This document shows positions 51,616 through 60,369 of a DNA stretch of 64,000 nt, piece after piece. The stretch covers positions 1 to 64,000 of the forward strand of contig JBCDBR010000020.1 of assembly GCA_039183205.1 (NCBI GenBank), written 5' to 3'. Within the stretch, counting starts at the first letter, position 1; each line of letters begins with the position of its first letter. The position numbers were made by a program, and so were the translations under genes. The DNA is from HKCCE3408 sp039183205 (GTDB taxonomy: Bacteria > Pseudomonadota > Alphaproteobacteria > Rhodobacterales > Rhodobacteraceae). The notes under the pieces are model-generated. The model was not told the DNA's origin and ran no database searches. It saw nothing but the letters and a program-made list of their open reading frames with translations.

Positions 51616-53786
51616 CAACGCCCTCCTCCCAAAGCAAACCATGTCACCAGAACGACAATCCCAAGTACCATCGCAAACGCGTAGGTAAAGATGTAGCCGG
51701 ATTGCAGACGGTTAATCTGTTTGGTGAAGAAGGGCAGGATCCCTAGGGCGAGCCCATTGATGCCGCCATCGATGATCACGCCGTCGCCCTTTTTCCAAAA
51801 AAAACCGCCCAAGGCGCGTGCCGGCCGCACAAAGGCATAGGCGTAAATTTCGTCGAAATACCACTTGTTGAGGATAAATTGGTACCCCGGGCGGAAGGCC
51901 GTAGCCCAGGCATTTGGCAGCCAAGGCATACGAATGTAAAACAGGTACGCCACTGCCAGACCCAGCACCATGGCTGCAAACGGCGACCACTTAACCCATG
52001 TCGGAACTTCGTGGGCTTCGTTTAGAATGTCATTGTCCGGCGCGGCGTGGATCGCCCCTTCTCCGGGCGGGCTCACAAAGACATAGTGGTGGTGATCATC
52101 GGCCGCCGCGTCGTCTTCGGCATGGGCGTCCTGCGCGGCATCGCTGTGATCGTCGTCGTGTCCTTCGGCCGCTTGATCGTTTCCAGGATCCTCTTCGTGC
52201 AGGTCTGCGCTGTGAGCATCGCCATGCGCCTCATCATGGTGCGGCTCGGCATATTCGACGCCGAAGAAGCTCGCCACTTGGTCGGTTTTGCCGAAAAAGC
52301 TGTTGTACCAAACGACCCCGGAAAAGACCGCGCCAACCGCAAGAACGCCAAGCGGCGCCAGCATCGTCCAAGGGCTTTCATGGGCATGATCATGCGTATG
52401 TTTATTGCCCCTTGCCGTCCCAAAGAACGTCAGAAAAATCAGGCGCCAGGAATAAAAGCTGGTAAACACAGCAGCCACAATCAGCGCCCAGAAGGAAAAC
52501 GCGCCAAGCCCACCACCAAAGGCAAAAGCGCTCTCAACCACCGCGTCTTTTGAGAAGAAGCCAGCAAAGCCGAAATAGGTTGTCGGGATGCCAACGCCTG
52601 TGATTGCCAAGGTCCCGATCATCATGGCCCAAAACGTGTAGGGGATCTTTTTACGCAGCGCCCCATAGTTCCGCATGTCCTGTTCGTGGTGCATCGCATG
52701 AATGACCGAGCCTGCACCGAGAAACAGCATCGCTTTGAAAAAGGCATGGGTGAATAGGTGGAACATCGCCACGCTATAGACACCGACGCCAGCGGCGACG
52801 AACATGTAGCCAAGTTGCGAACAGGTCGAATACGCGATGACGCGCTTGATGTCGTTTTGCACCAAGCCAACAGTGGCCGCGAAGAAAGCTGTCGCTGCGC
52901 CGACCAGGATGATCATGCCGCCCGCGAAGGGGGCGTATTCGATAATCGGAGACATCCGACAAACTAAAAAGACGCCTGCGGTGACCATCGTCGCGGCATG
53001 GATAAGGGCGGAGACCGGCGTCGGTCCCTCCATCGCATCAGGCAGCCATGTATGCAGAAAAAGCTGCGCTGATTTCCCCATCGCGCCGACAAATAGCATC
53101 ACAGCAATCGCGTTAGCGGCGTTGACCTCATAACCGAGGAACGGAAAGGTCATATCCGCAAGCTCTGGCCCCATCGGCAAAATGACGTCGAAGCTGATGC
53201 TGTCGGCCATCCAAAACAGCGCGAAAATCCCCAAGAGGAACGCGAAATCGCCAACACGATTGACGATGAAGGCCTTCATGGCAGCGGCGCCCGCGGAAGG
53301 TTTGCGGTAGTAAAACCCGATCAGCAAGTAAGAGGCGACGCCAACACCTTCCCAGCCGAAAAAGAGCTGCAAAAGATTGTCTGCGGTGACCAGCATGAGC
53401 ATGGCAAAGGTGAAAAACGACAAATACGCAAAGAACCGCGGTCGGTAACTTTCGCCTTCTTTGAAGTTCTCGTCATGGGCCATGTAGCCGAAGGAATAAA
53501 AGTGTACGAGCGCGGAGACCGAGGTGATCACGATCAACATCACAGCTGTGAGCCGGTCGATCCTGATCGCCCACGAGGTATCGAGCGTACCGCTGGCGAT
53601 CCAGGTGAAGAGATCGACGACATAGGTTTCACCGTCGAAACTGAGAAAGACGACCCAACTCAGCAAACAGGCCAGAAACAGCAAAGTTGTGGCGATGACC
53701 TGCGCGGCAAGCTCACCGAAAAGCCGCCAGCCGAAGCCACACAAAACCGCGCCGACCAAAGGCGCAAAGAGCAGGACCGTTTCCAA
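51615..53786 (-). CDS. nuoL: NADH-quinone oxidoreductase subunit L with His/Asp-rich insert
   Basis: NuoL (723 residues) is the distal proton-pumping subunit, with the long lateral helix at its C-terminus. Core motifs are FFGWEGVGVASYLLIGFYY, LHTWLPDAMEGPTPVSALIHAATMV (in parts LHTWLPDAMEGPTP and VSALIHAATMV) and AYSTCSQLGYMFVAAG. It is about 110 residues longer than in E. coli. Part of that is a stretch near residues 512-567 with 11 His and about 20 Asp/Glu residues (for example EGHDDDHSDAAQ). It is followed by the membrane end ending in VLVTWFALGGGR. Confidence 0.96.
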   Translation of the reverse strand: METVLLFAPLVGAVLCGFGWRLFGELAAQVIATTLLFLACLLSWVVFLSFDGETYVVDLFTWIASGTLDTSWAIRIDRLTAVMLIVITSVSALVHFYSFGYMAHDENFKEGESYRPRFFAYLSFFTFAMLMLVTADNLLQLFFGWEGVGVASYLLIGFYYRKPSAGAAAMKAFIVNRVGDFAFLLGIFALFWMADSISFDVILPMGPELADMTFPFLGYEVNAANAIAVMLFVGAMGKSAQLFLHTWLPDAMEGPTPVSALIHAATMVTAGVFLVCRMSPIIEYAPFAGGMIILVGAATAFFAATVGLVQNDIKRVIAYSTCSQLGYMFVAAGVGVYSVAMFHLFTHAFFKAMLFLGAGSVIHAMHHEQDMRNYGALRKKIPYTFWAMMIGTLAITGVGIPTTYFGFAGFFSKDAVVESAFAFGGGLGAFSFWALIVAAVFTSFYSWRLIFLTFFGTARGNKHTHDHAHESPWTMLAPLGVLAVGAVFSGVVWYNSFFGKTDQVASFFGVEYAEPHHDEAHGDAHSADLHEEDPGNDQAAEGHDDDHSDAAQDAHAEDDAAADDHHHYVFVSPPGEGAIHAAPDNDILNEAHEVPTWVKWSPFAAMVLGLAVAYLFYIRMPWLPNAWATAFRPGYQFILNKWYFDEIYAYAFVRPARALGGFFWKKGDGVIIDGGINGLALGILPFFTKQINRLQSGYIFTYAFAMVLGIVVLVTWFALGGGR

Positions 53787-53790
53787 CGCC

Positions 53791-54099
53791 TTAGCCCTTC
53801 ATGTTCGCGACGTCTTCGACATCGATCGTACCGCGGTTACGGAAATAGCAAACCAGGATCGCCAACCCAATCGCGGCCTCCGCGGCGGCAACCGTCAGGA
53901 CGAACATTGTGAAAACCTGACCCGTAAGGTCCCCCAGGTAAAAGGAAAACGCCACCAAATTGATGTTGACGGCAAGCAGCATCAATTCGACAGACATCAG
54001 AATGATGATGATGTTCTTGCGATTGAGGAAAATCCCAAAGATCCCAATCACAAACAGGGCCGCCGCGACCGTCAGGTAATGTTCAAGTCCGATCATCAA
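53791..54099 (-). CDS. nuoK: NADH-quinone oxidoreductase subunit K
   Basis: NuoK (102 residues, three helices) matches the family along its length: LEHYLTVAAALFVIGIFGI, RKNIIIILMSVELMLLAVN (conserved Glu in helix 2) and TVAAAEAAIGLAILV. It is 4 bp upstream of nuoL. Confidence 0.96.
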   Translation of the reverse strand: MMIGLEHYLTVAAALFVIGIFGIFLNRKNIIIILMSVELMLLAVNINLVAFSFYLGDLTGQVFTMFVLTVAAAEAAIGLAILVCYFRNRGTIDVEDVANMKG

Positions 54100-54142
54100 T
54101 ACGTATTCCGTTCAGGCTGCGACGATGTCCCGCACAAATTTT

Positions 54143-54757
54143 TCACAGCCCCTGCCCCGGTTTGACGTCCTTTAGCTCCAGCGCTTTGGCCGGATCACGA
54201 TACATCTGCGCCAGAATATTCTGGCGTTTGATGTCTTGACGGTGGCGCAAGGTCAGCACGATGGCGCCGATCATTGCCACCAAAAGCACCAAGCCCGCCA
54301 TCTGAAAAAGCAGCCAATATTTATCGTATATCAAGTGGCCGAGCGCTTCGGTGTTGTGCACCTCGTCGACGGGCGGGGCAGGGTTGCCAAGGCGTGTATC
54401 GATGCCGTCAGAAAACGCCCATGTGCCATAGGCGAGCCCCAACTGCATGAGCAAAACCAGCCCGATCAGTCCCGCAACGGGCACGTATTTGGCCATCTCT
54501 GCCTTTAGCTCAGCAAAATCGACATCGAGCATCATAACGACAAAGAGAAACAACACCGCAACGGCGCCGACATAGACAATGACCAAAAGCATCGCGACGA
54601 ATTCCGCGCCGAGCAAAACAAAGAGGCCGGCAGAGGACAAAAACGCCAAGATCAACCATAGCACCGAATGCACTGGGTTTCGGGCCACAACTGTGAAAAG
54701 GCCGCCGACGATCACAGCCAGCGCGAAAAGGTAGAAGGTGAAATCCGCGATTGTCAT
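54143..54757 (-). CDS. nuoJ: NADH-quinone oxidoreductase subunit J
   Basis: NuoJ (204 residues, five helices) has FTFYLFALAVIVGGLFTVVA, RNPVHSVLWLILAFLSSAGL, EFVAMLLVIVYVGAVAVLFLF (the helix with a pi-bulge) and VMMLDVDF. The start at 54757 lies right after the preceding TGA; two upstream ATGs in frame are inside that gene. The C-terminal tail is soluble and polar. Confidence 0.94.
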   Translation of the reverse strand: MTIADFTFYLFALAVIVGGLFTVVARNPVHSVLWLILAFLSSAGLFVLLGAEFVAMLLVIVYVGAVAVLFLFVVMMLDVDFAELKAEMAKYVPVAGLIGLVLLMQLGLAYGTWAFSDGIDTRLGNPAPPVDEVHNTEALGHLIYDKYWLLFQMAGLVLLVAMIGAIVLTLRHRQDIKRQNILAQMYRDPAKALELKDVKPGQGL

Positions 54758-54758
54758 T

Positions 54759-55172
54759 TCACGCATCCCCACCATCAATGGCTTCGGCCGCCAATTCCAT
54801 CGCTTTGTTCATTGCTGGAACACCGCCAAACACGGCCGCCATTCCGATGGCTTCGGCCACTTCTTGCTTGGTGGCTCCCGCCTCTATTGCGTGGCGTACG
54901 GTCAACCGGATCTGCGGCTCTGCAATGGCGCCTTGGATGGTGAGGCCTTGCAGGGTCAAAAGCAGGCGGGTTTTGGCGTCCAAACCTTCTGGGTTGAACT
55001 GTTTGCCCCAAAATGCCTCCAGCATCTCTGCCGGCATCGTGGGCCACATTTTGTCAAATCCACCGGGGGTAAAGCTTGCCAGTGCAGGATTGACCGCCTT
55101 GATCCAATCAAGCATCGCCGTCTGCGTTTGGGTGAACATAGCGGCAAAGGGGTTATCTCGGTGATCACTCAT
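54759..55172 (-). CDS. Carboxymuconolactone-decarboxylase-like protein in the nuo operon
   Basis: A 137-residue helical protein related to the CMD/AhpD family: TRLLLTLQGLTIQGAIAEPQIRL, TVRHAIEAGATKQEVAEAIGMAAVFGG and VPAMNKAMELAAEAI. The redox C-x-x-C of AhpD is absent. Its ATG overlaps the nuoI stop (ATGA), and its stop is one base before the nuoJ start, so it is tightly embedded. A similar intercalated gene is known to me in Rhodobacter nuo operons, but its role there is unknown. Confidence 0.88.
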   Translation of the reverse strand: MSDHRDNPFAAMFTQTQTAMLDWIKAVNPALASFTPGGFDKMWPTMPAEMLEAFWGKQFNPEGLDAKTRLLLTLQGLTIQGAIAEPQIRLTVRHAIEAGATKQEVAEAIGMAAVFGGVPAMNKAMELAAEAIDGGDA

Positions 55173-55663
55173 CGATAGGGCGCATCCATTTCCAGGTTCC
55201 GTGCAATCTCGGCCTCCCAACGCTCGCCATTTTCCAAGAGCTTAGCCTTGTCATAGAACAGTTCTTCGCGGGTTTCGGTGGCAAATTCGAAATTCGGGCC
55301 TTCGACGATGGCGTCGACCGGACAGGCTTCTTGGCAAAAGCCGCAATAGATGCACTTGGTCATATCAATGTCATAGCGCGTAGTGCGGCGCGACCCGTCT
55401 TCGCGCGGCTCGGCGTCAATCGTGATTGCCTGCGCCGGGCAAATCGCCTCGCAGAGCTTGCACGCAATGCACCGTTCTTCGCCATTGGGATAGCGCCGTA
55501 GCGCGTGTTCGCCGCGAAAGCGCGGAGACAGCGGCCCCTTTTCGTGGGGATAATTGACCGTGGCTTTGGGCTTGAAGAAATACTTCATACCCAGGCGAAA
55601 CCCCTGCCATATATCCTGCAAAAAGAAATATTTGGTCGCGCGGTTCCAGTCGATCTCGGTCAT
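55169..55663 (-). CDS. nuoI: NADH-quinone oxidoreductase subunit I
   Basis: NuoI (164 residues) carries two 4Fe-4S clusters (N6a, N6b) that carry electrons from NuoG toward N2. The ligands are RCIACKLCEAICPAQA and KCIYCGFCQEACPVDA. The N-terminal amphipathic region (LQDIWQGFRLGMKYFFKPK) anchors it to the membrane arm. The start at 55663 is 4 bp after the nuoH stop codon at 55668-55670. Confidence 0.97.
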   Translation of the reverse strand: MTEIDWNRATKYFFLQDIWQGFRLGMKYFFKPKATVNYPHEKGPLSPRFRGEHALRRYPNGEERCIACKLCEAICPAQAITIDAEPREDGSRRTTRYDIDMTKCIYCGFCQEACPVDAIVEGPNFEFATETREELFYDKAKLLENGERWEAEIARNLEMDAPYR

Positions 55664-55667
55664 CGTC

Positions 55668-56705
55668 TCAGCCCCCCACCGCAAAGCGTGCCCAGAAGGT
55701 ACCGGCGACTTCAAACTTGGCGAGGAACGCCACGATCACGACCCAAGCCAAGCTCATCGGCAGGAACACTTTCCAGCCCAAGCGCATGAGCTGGTCGTAG
55801 CGGTAGCGCGGCACGATGGCCTTCACCATCGAGAAGATGAAGAAGCAGAAGAGCATCTTCAGCGCCATCCAGAGGAACCCATCGGGCAGGAACGGCAAGG
55901 GCGAGAGCCAGCCGCCGAGGAACAGGAGCGAGATGAGCGCGCACATGAGCCAGACGGCCATAAGCTCGCCGATCATGAACAGCAAAAAGGGCGTGGAGGA
56001 GTATTCCACCTGGTAGCCCGCCACCAATTCAGACTCCGCCTCCGGCAGGTCGAAGGGCGGGCGATTGGTCTCTGCCAGGCAACTGATGAAAAACAAAAAG
56101 AACATTGGCAGATGCGGCAGCAGGTACCAATTCAGCATACCGAAATTGCCGTCTTGCGCCTGCACGATCGCAATCAGGTTCATCGATCCGGTTGAGATGA
56201 TCACACCAATGATGATGAGCCCGATCGAGACCTCGTAAGAGATCATCTGCGCGGCCGACCGAAGTGAGCCCAAAAAGGGGTATTTCGAGTTTGAGGCCCA
56301 GCCCCCCATGATAACGCCGTAGACCTCAAGCGAGCCGATCGCGAAGAGATAAAGGATGGCCACGTTGATGTCTGCGATCACCCAAGTGTCATTGAACGGC
56401 ACAACAACCCAGGCAATGAGCGGAAGAATGAACGCGATCATCGGTGCGAGAAAGTAAACCGGCCGATCCGCGCCTGCGGGGACCACCACTTCTTTGAAGA
56501 TGTATTTCGCGAAATCGGCAAAGGATTGGAGCAGACCGAACGCACCGACGACGTTTGGCCCTTTGCGCATCTGGACTGCGGCCCAGATTTTCCGGTCCCC
56601 ATACATGAGGAAGGCGAGACTTACGAGGACCAGAACTGTGACCAGAAGGCATTGTGCCAAGGTGATCAAGATGATCCCCGCGGTTGTATCCAGGAAACTT
56701 TCCAT
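55668..56705 (-). CDS. nuoH: NADH-quinone oxidoreductase subunit H
   Basis: NuoH (345 residues, eight helices) holds the quinone chamber. Typical parts are RKIWAAVQMRKGPNVVGAFG, GWASNSKYPFLGSLRSAAQM, ISYEVSIGL and NRPPFDLPEAESELVAGYQVEYS (in parts NRPPFDLPEAESELVAG and YQVEYS). About 140 bp without a gene lie between it and nuoG. Confidence 0.97.
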   Translation of the reverse strand: MESFLDTTAGIILITLAQCLLVTVLVLVSLAFLMYGDRKIWAAVQMRKGPNVVGAFGLLQSFADFAKYIFKEVVVPAGADRPVYFLAPMIAFILPLIAWVVVPFNDTWVIADINVAILYLFAIGSLEVYGVIMGGWASNSKYPFLGSLRSAAQMISYEVSIGLIIIGVIISTGSMNLIAIVQAQDGNFGMLNWYLLPHLPMFFLFFISCLAETNRPPFDLPEAESELVAGYQVEYSSTPFLLFMIGELMAVWLMCALISLLFLGGWLSPLPFLPDGFLWMALKMLFCFFIFSMVKAIVPRYRYDQLMRLGWKVFLPMSLAWVVIVAFLAKFEVAGTFWARFAVGG

Positions 56706-56845
56706 GGCGGATCACCCTCGGTCGTTCCGGCGAGATGACGGCTAGGTCGTGTAGCGTGTAAATCGTATTCTTACGCGGAATGCCAGAGCCAACCTACCCC
56801 TTTGTGCGGTCTTGTCGCGGCGGATTTACCAACCCTCAACACAGG

Positions 56846-58867
56846 TTACTCAGCGGCAAACTTTGTTCCTGCGCGGGCTCGGGCGCCCGCGGAAAGCTCT
56901 GCCATCAAGGTGCTGGCGCGCGTGATCGGGTTTGTCATGTAGTGATCGGCGATCGCAAGGGCGAAGGGTGTGTCGGTGGTTCGGGCCTGGGCTTCGAGTT
57001 TCCACATGTTCTCCGGCACGCTGTCGATTTCGGCCAGATGCGGAACCTCAGCCACGAGTGCAGACCGCAATGCGCCCAAATTATCAAACGGCAACGCCCC
57101 TCCAATTCGGTCCGACAGGGCGCGAAGAATAGCCCAGTTTTCCTTTGCTTGACCTGGCGGGAAGGCCGCACGCAATGCCAATTGCGGCCGCCCCTCGGTA
57201 TTGACAAACAAACCGGGCTCTTCTGTATAGGCCGCCCCCGGCAGGATCACGTCTGCGCGGTGGGCACCGCGATCACCATGGCTGCCCTGGTAGATTACGA
57301 ACGGGCCGTCTGGCAGATCACATTCATCTGCGCCAAGGCTATAGATTACATCGGCACCGTCCAATGCCGCGGACATGCCGCCGTCTGTTGTGGCCCCGAC
57401 ATCCATCGCGCCCACGCGCCCGGCGGCAATGTGCAGGACCAAAAGTGTCGAAGCCGTCGCCTCCGCAAGCGCCATCGCACCTGCAAGCACAGCAGCCCCG
57501 TCCGGACGACAGAGCGCGCCTTGACCTACAATGATCATCGACGCCTTGTCCTGAACGCCAGAATGATCTCGGTCCAAATGCGCCGTGATCGCTGCGGGAC
57601 CAGGTCCCAAATGCGCATAGTCATAGGTCAGATCCACAGGCGGACCGATCAATCCAACGGTCGCGCCCGAAAGCCAGGCCTTGCGAATGCGTGCATTCAG
57701 AACCGGCGCCTCGGCCCGCGGATTGCACCCGATCAACATGATCGCTTCGGCACCATCGATGTCTTCGATGCGGCCGGTACCTACATATGCCGAGCGATTT
57801 CCAACGGGCAATTCTGCGCCATCGGTTCGGCACTCCACCGCCCCGCCCTGGCCCTCGACCAGGACCTTCAACGCGTAGGCCGCTTCGGTTGGGGCGAGGT
57901 CACCGACAAGGCCCGCGAACTTTGTCGCCCCCGAGATTTTTTCGCCCGCCAAATCGAGCGCTTCGGTCCATGAAGCGGGCCGCAATTTTCCGGCCTCGCG
58001 GATGTAGGGTTGATCAAGGCGCTGGCGGCGCAAACCATCCCAGACGTAGCGAGACTTATCGCTGAGCCATTCCTCATTCACCCCATCGTGGTTGCGCGGT
58101 AGAATACGCATCACCTGACGACCCTTGGTGTCGATCCGGATATTGGAGCCCAATGCATCCATCACATCGATCGACTCGGTCTTGGTCAGTTCCCAAGGAC
58201 GCGCAGTGAATGCATATGGTTTGGAGGTCAGCGCACCAACCGGGCAGAGATCGACGATGTTGCCCTGCAATTCGCTGTCGAGTGTTTGACCAAGGTAACT
58301 GGTGATCTCGGCATCTTCGCCGCGGCCGGTTTGGCCAAGCTCCGGCATGCCAGCGACCTCCGTGATAAACCGAACGCAGCGTGTGCATGATATGCAGCGG
58401 GTCATCGAAGTTCCGACAAGCGGGCCCAAATCGGGATTGTCGACGGCGCGCTTGGCCTCGCGAAAGCGGGAAAAATCGACACCATAGGCCATCGCCTGGT
58501 CCTGTAGGTCGCATTCGCCGCCTTGGTCGCAGATCGGGCAATCCAGTGGATGGTTGATCAACAGAAATTCCATAACGCCTTCGCGCGCCTTTTTTACCAT
58601 CGGAGAGTTGGTTTTGACTTGCGGCGGAGAGTCTTCGGGACCGGGGCGCAAATCACGCACCTGCATCGCACAACTTGCGGCCGGTTTGGGTGGGCCGCCC
58701 ACCACTTCGACCAAGCACATCCGGCAATTGCCCGCAATCGACAGCCGTTCGTGATAACAAAACCTTGGGATTTCGACACCAGCCTGCTCGCAAGCTTGGA
58801 TCAGGGTCAGGGCTGGATCAACGTCGATATCGGTGCCGTCGATGTTGATCGTGCGAAGGTCGCTCAT
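56846..58867 (-). CDS. nuoG: NADH-quinone oxidoreductase subunit G
   Basis: NuoG (673 residues) carries the Fe-S clusters of the peripheral arm. The N-terminal 2Fe-2S ligands are in CYHERLSIAGNCRMCLVEV and SCAMQV; the His-Cys cluster in NHPLDCPICDQGGECDLQD; the two-cluster site in RCISCTRCVRF and CPVGALTSKPYAF. A molybdopterin-oxidoreductase-like domain without the cofactor follows. The start at 58867 (MSDLRTINIDG) is the family norm. Length agrees with Rhodobacter. Confidence 0.97.
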   Translation of the reverse strand: MSDLRTINIDGTDIDVDPALTLIQACEQAGVEIPRFCYHERLSIAGNCRMCLVEVVGGPPKPAASCAMQVRDLRPGPEDSPPQVKTNSPMVKKAREGVMEFLLINHPLDCPICDQGGECDLQDQAMAYGVDFSRFREAKRAVDNPDLGPLVGTSMTRCISCTRCVRFITEVAGMPELGQTGRGEDAEITSYLGQTLDSELQGNIVDLCPVGALTSKPYAFTARPWELTKTESIDVMDALGSNIRIDTKGRQVMRILPRNHDGVNEEWLSDKSRYVWDGLRRQRLDQPYIREAGKLRPASWTEALDLAGEKISGATKFAGLVGDLAPTEAAYALKVLVEGQGGAVECRTDGAELPVGNRSAYVGTGRIEDIDGAEAIMLIGCNPRAEAPVLNARIRKAWLSGATVGLIGPPVDLTYDYAHLGPGPAAITAHLDRDHSGVQDKASMIIVGQGALCRPDGAAVLAGAMALAEATASTLLVLHIAAGRVGAMDVGATTDGGMSAALDGADVIYSLGADECDLPDGPFVIYQGSHGDRGAHRADVILPGAAYTEEPGLFVNTEGRPQLALRAAFPPGQAKENWAILRALSDRIGGALPFDNLGALRSALVAEVPHLAEIDSVPENMWKLEAQARTTDTPFALAIADHYMTNPITRASTLMAELSAGARARAGTKFAAE

Positions 58868-58932
58868 TGGCTGCGGGGCTCCTGGCGATAGCTCGGGGGG
58901 CGTAGACCTACGCCACCCGCATCGCATCGGTT

Positions 58933-59364
58933 TTACCGCTCCCGGATCAACCTGCCAATGACCGTTTGGTTGGTAATTTCGTCGCGGGCAACCTGACAGA
59001 TCGACTCCGGTTCATCCAAATTCGCCCCCTCTTGGACAAGCCATTGCCGTGCCCGCGCCTCTACGCGCGCTTGGTCGGCGTCGTTTTCCACGTAAGCCTC
59101 TATTTGCGCGCGGTTGTAACCGAGTGCGTTAGCGCGGTTCACGAGGCCAAACAGAAACGCCATCGATCTGCCGCGGCGGTCCTCAAGATTGGGACAATTA
59201 TCTCGAAATTGCTCGGCGATCGCGACGATCAACACGCCGTTCTCGATCTGCGGGTCCTCTCTCAGCGCGTCAAACTCGTCCGCCCGCGCCGCAACGACCG
59301 TTGACAACAGCGCGACACCCACCGCGGTGGCAACGCCGAGGATCAGCCCAGTTGGCATATTCAT
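58933..59364 (-). CDS. DUF5333-like exported protein in the nuo operon
   Basis: A 143-residue protein with a signal peptide (MNMPTGLILGVATAVGVALLST, split MNMPTGLILGVATAVG and VALLST; cleavage near ARADEF). The mature part has a cysteine pair (DNCPNLEDR and ESICQVARDE) and a closing TVIGRLIRER. The pattern IEAYVENDADQARVEARARQWLV with the C-terminal EI-x-N-x-TVIG is like DUF5333 proteins that I associate with Rhodobacterales nuo operons. The role is unknown. It is 65 bp before nuoG. Confidence 0.75.
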   Translation of the reverse strand: MNMPTGLILGVATAVGVALLSTVVAARADEFDALREDPQIENGVLIVAIAEQFRDNCPNLEDRRGRSMAFLFGLVNRANALGYNRAQIEAYVENDADQARVEARARQWLVQEGANLDEPESICQVARDEITNQTVIGRLIRER

Positions 59365-59419
59365 GATCGCAACGCCTTTTTCTACCTCAGACGCCCCGAT
59401 CTGGTGTCGGGGTCGTTCG

Positions 59420-59779
59420 TTATTCAATATCAGCGGCGAGTTTGCCCAAAGGACGCATGTCGTGATCCCGCCGGACATTCTCCGCTGTTCCAGGCCACGC
59501 CTTCACCGCTAAGATCAGTGCCATCATCGACAAGGTGGCAAACGCCACCAGTGCGAGGAAACCCGCCGGCTCCAGCACCCCTTCGAGGAGTGTTACGTCC
59601 ATCATTTCTTGCAAAAATCCGAGCGTCAGCGTGACCCAGATGATCACCGCGCACACGGCGATGGCAATTTGCCAGCCGACGCCGTGGCCGGTACGCCGCG
59701 ACAATGCATAAACCGCCAGTGGCGCCGCAACCGCGCTTACATAAATGCAAATCACCATGATCAAAACAATCGATTCCAC
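59420..59779 (-). CDS. Hypothetical membrane protein in the nuo operon
   Basis: A 119-residue protein with three hydrophobic helices (about residues 3-26, 36-57 and 71-92) and an Arg/Asp-containing end (ENVRRDHDMRPLGK). No family was recognised. It lies 55 bp before the DUF5333-like gene and 590 bp after nuoF, in the same direction as both. Position suggests a role with complex I, which is inference only. Confidence 0.6.
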   Translation of the reverse strand: MESIVLIMVICIYVSAVAAPLAVYALSRRTGHGVGWQIAIAVCAVIIWVTLTLGFLQEMMDVTLLEGVLEPAGFLALVAFATLSMMALILAVKAWPGTAENVRRDHDMRPLGKLAADIE

Positions 59780-60369
59780 GGTACTTCCCTACCAATACGA
59801 CTGGGCGCAAAGTTACCTTTTCGGCTAAGCTGGCACCAGCGAGACTGCCGCGGAGGCGTGTGCTTGGGCCGATTTCTGCCGACAATGTGAAGGGGCCAGC
59901 GCAGGATAGGCGGCCAACTCTCGGTGTTGCCGCTAGACGGACTTTTTTCGTTGCTTATTCGCGAAGCAGTCGCCGAAAATTTCGGCCAATGGTTGAGGGA
60001 GGCACGCAACGGAAACGCCAGATGGGACGTCCTGAACAGCAGCAAAAGTTTACATTTTTTTCAGATGTTTAGTCCGAATTTTCCATACGAACGTCTTGGA
60101 TCTCGGGTGATTTGCTCATGGTTGGCGGCCAAAATTTCAAGGGCCCTGACCAGAAAAAAGCTGTTTCGCTCCGTCGATGGGCGCAATCCCGCCCGTATCG
60201 GGGATAACGGCGCGCCGTTGGCTATATTCGGCGGGATACTAAGCTTAGCAGGTGTCGTTTTCGCAAAATTCGGCATGCACCTCCAATCCCTTGTCAGGCG
60301 CCACCAAGTTGACTACCGCCAAAGCTTGCACGATGGAGCGACAGCGCAAGCAATGGTTCAGCGAACGAG
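59780..60369. other. 590-bp gene-free interval inside the nuo operon
   Basis: No frame on either strand looks coding: the longest minus-strand frames (94 and 71 codons) lack ribosome sites and have no recognisable motif, and plus-strand frames run into the antisense of nuoF. The stretch is slightly more AT-rich, with runs such as TTTACATTTTTTTCAG near 60048 and the palindrome GCCGAAAATTTCGGC near 59971. It may be a decayed gene, an internal promoter region or an insertion scar. Confidence 0.5.
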
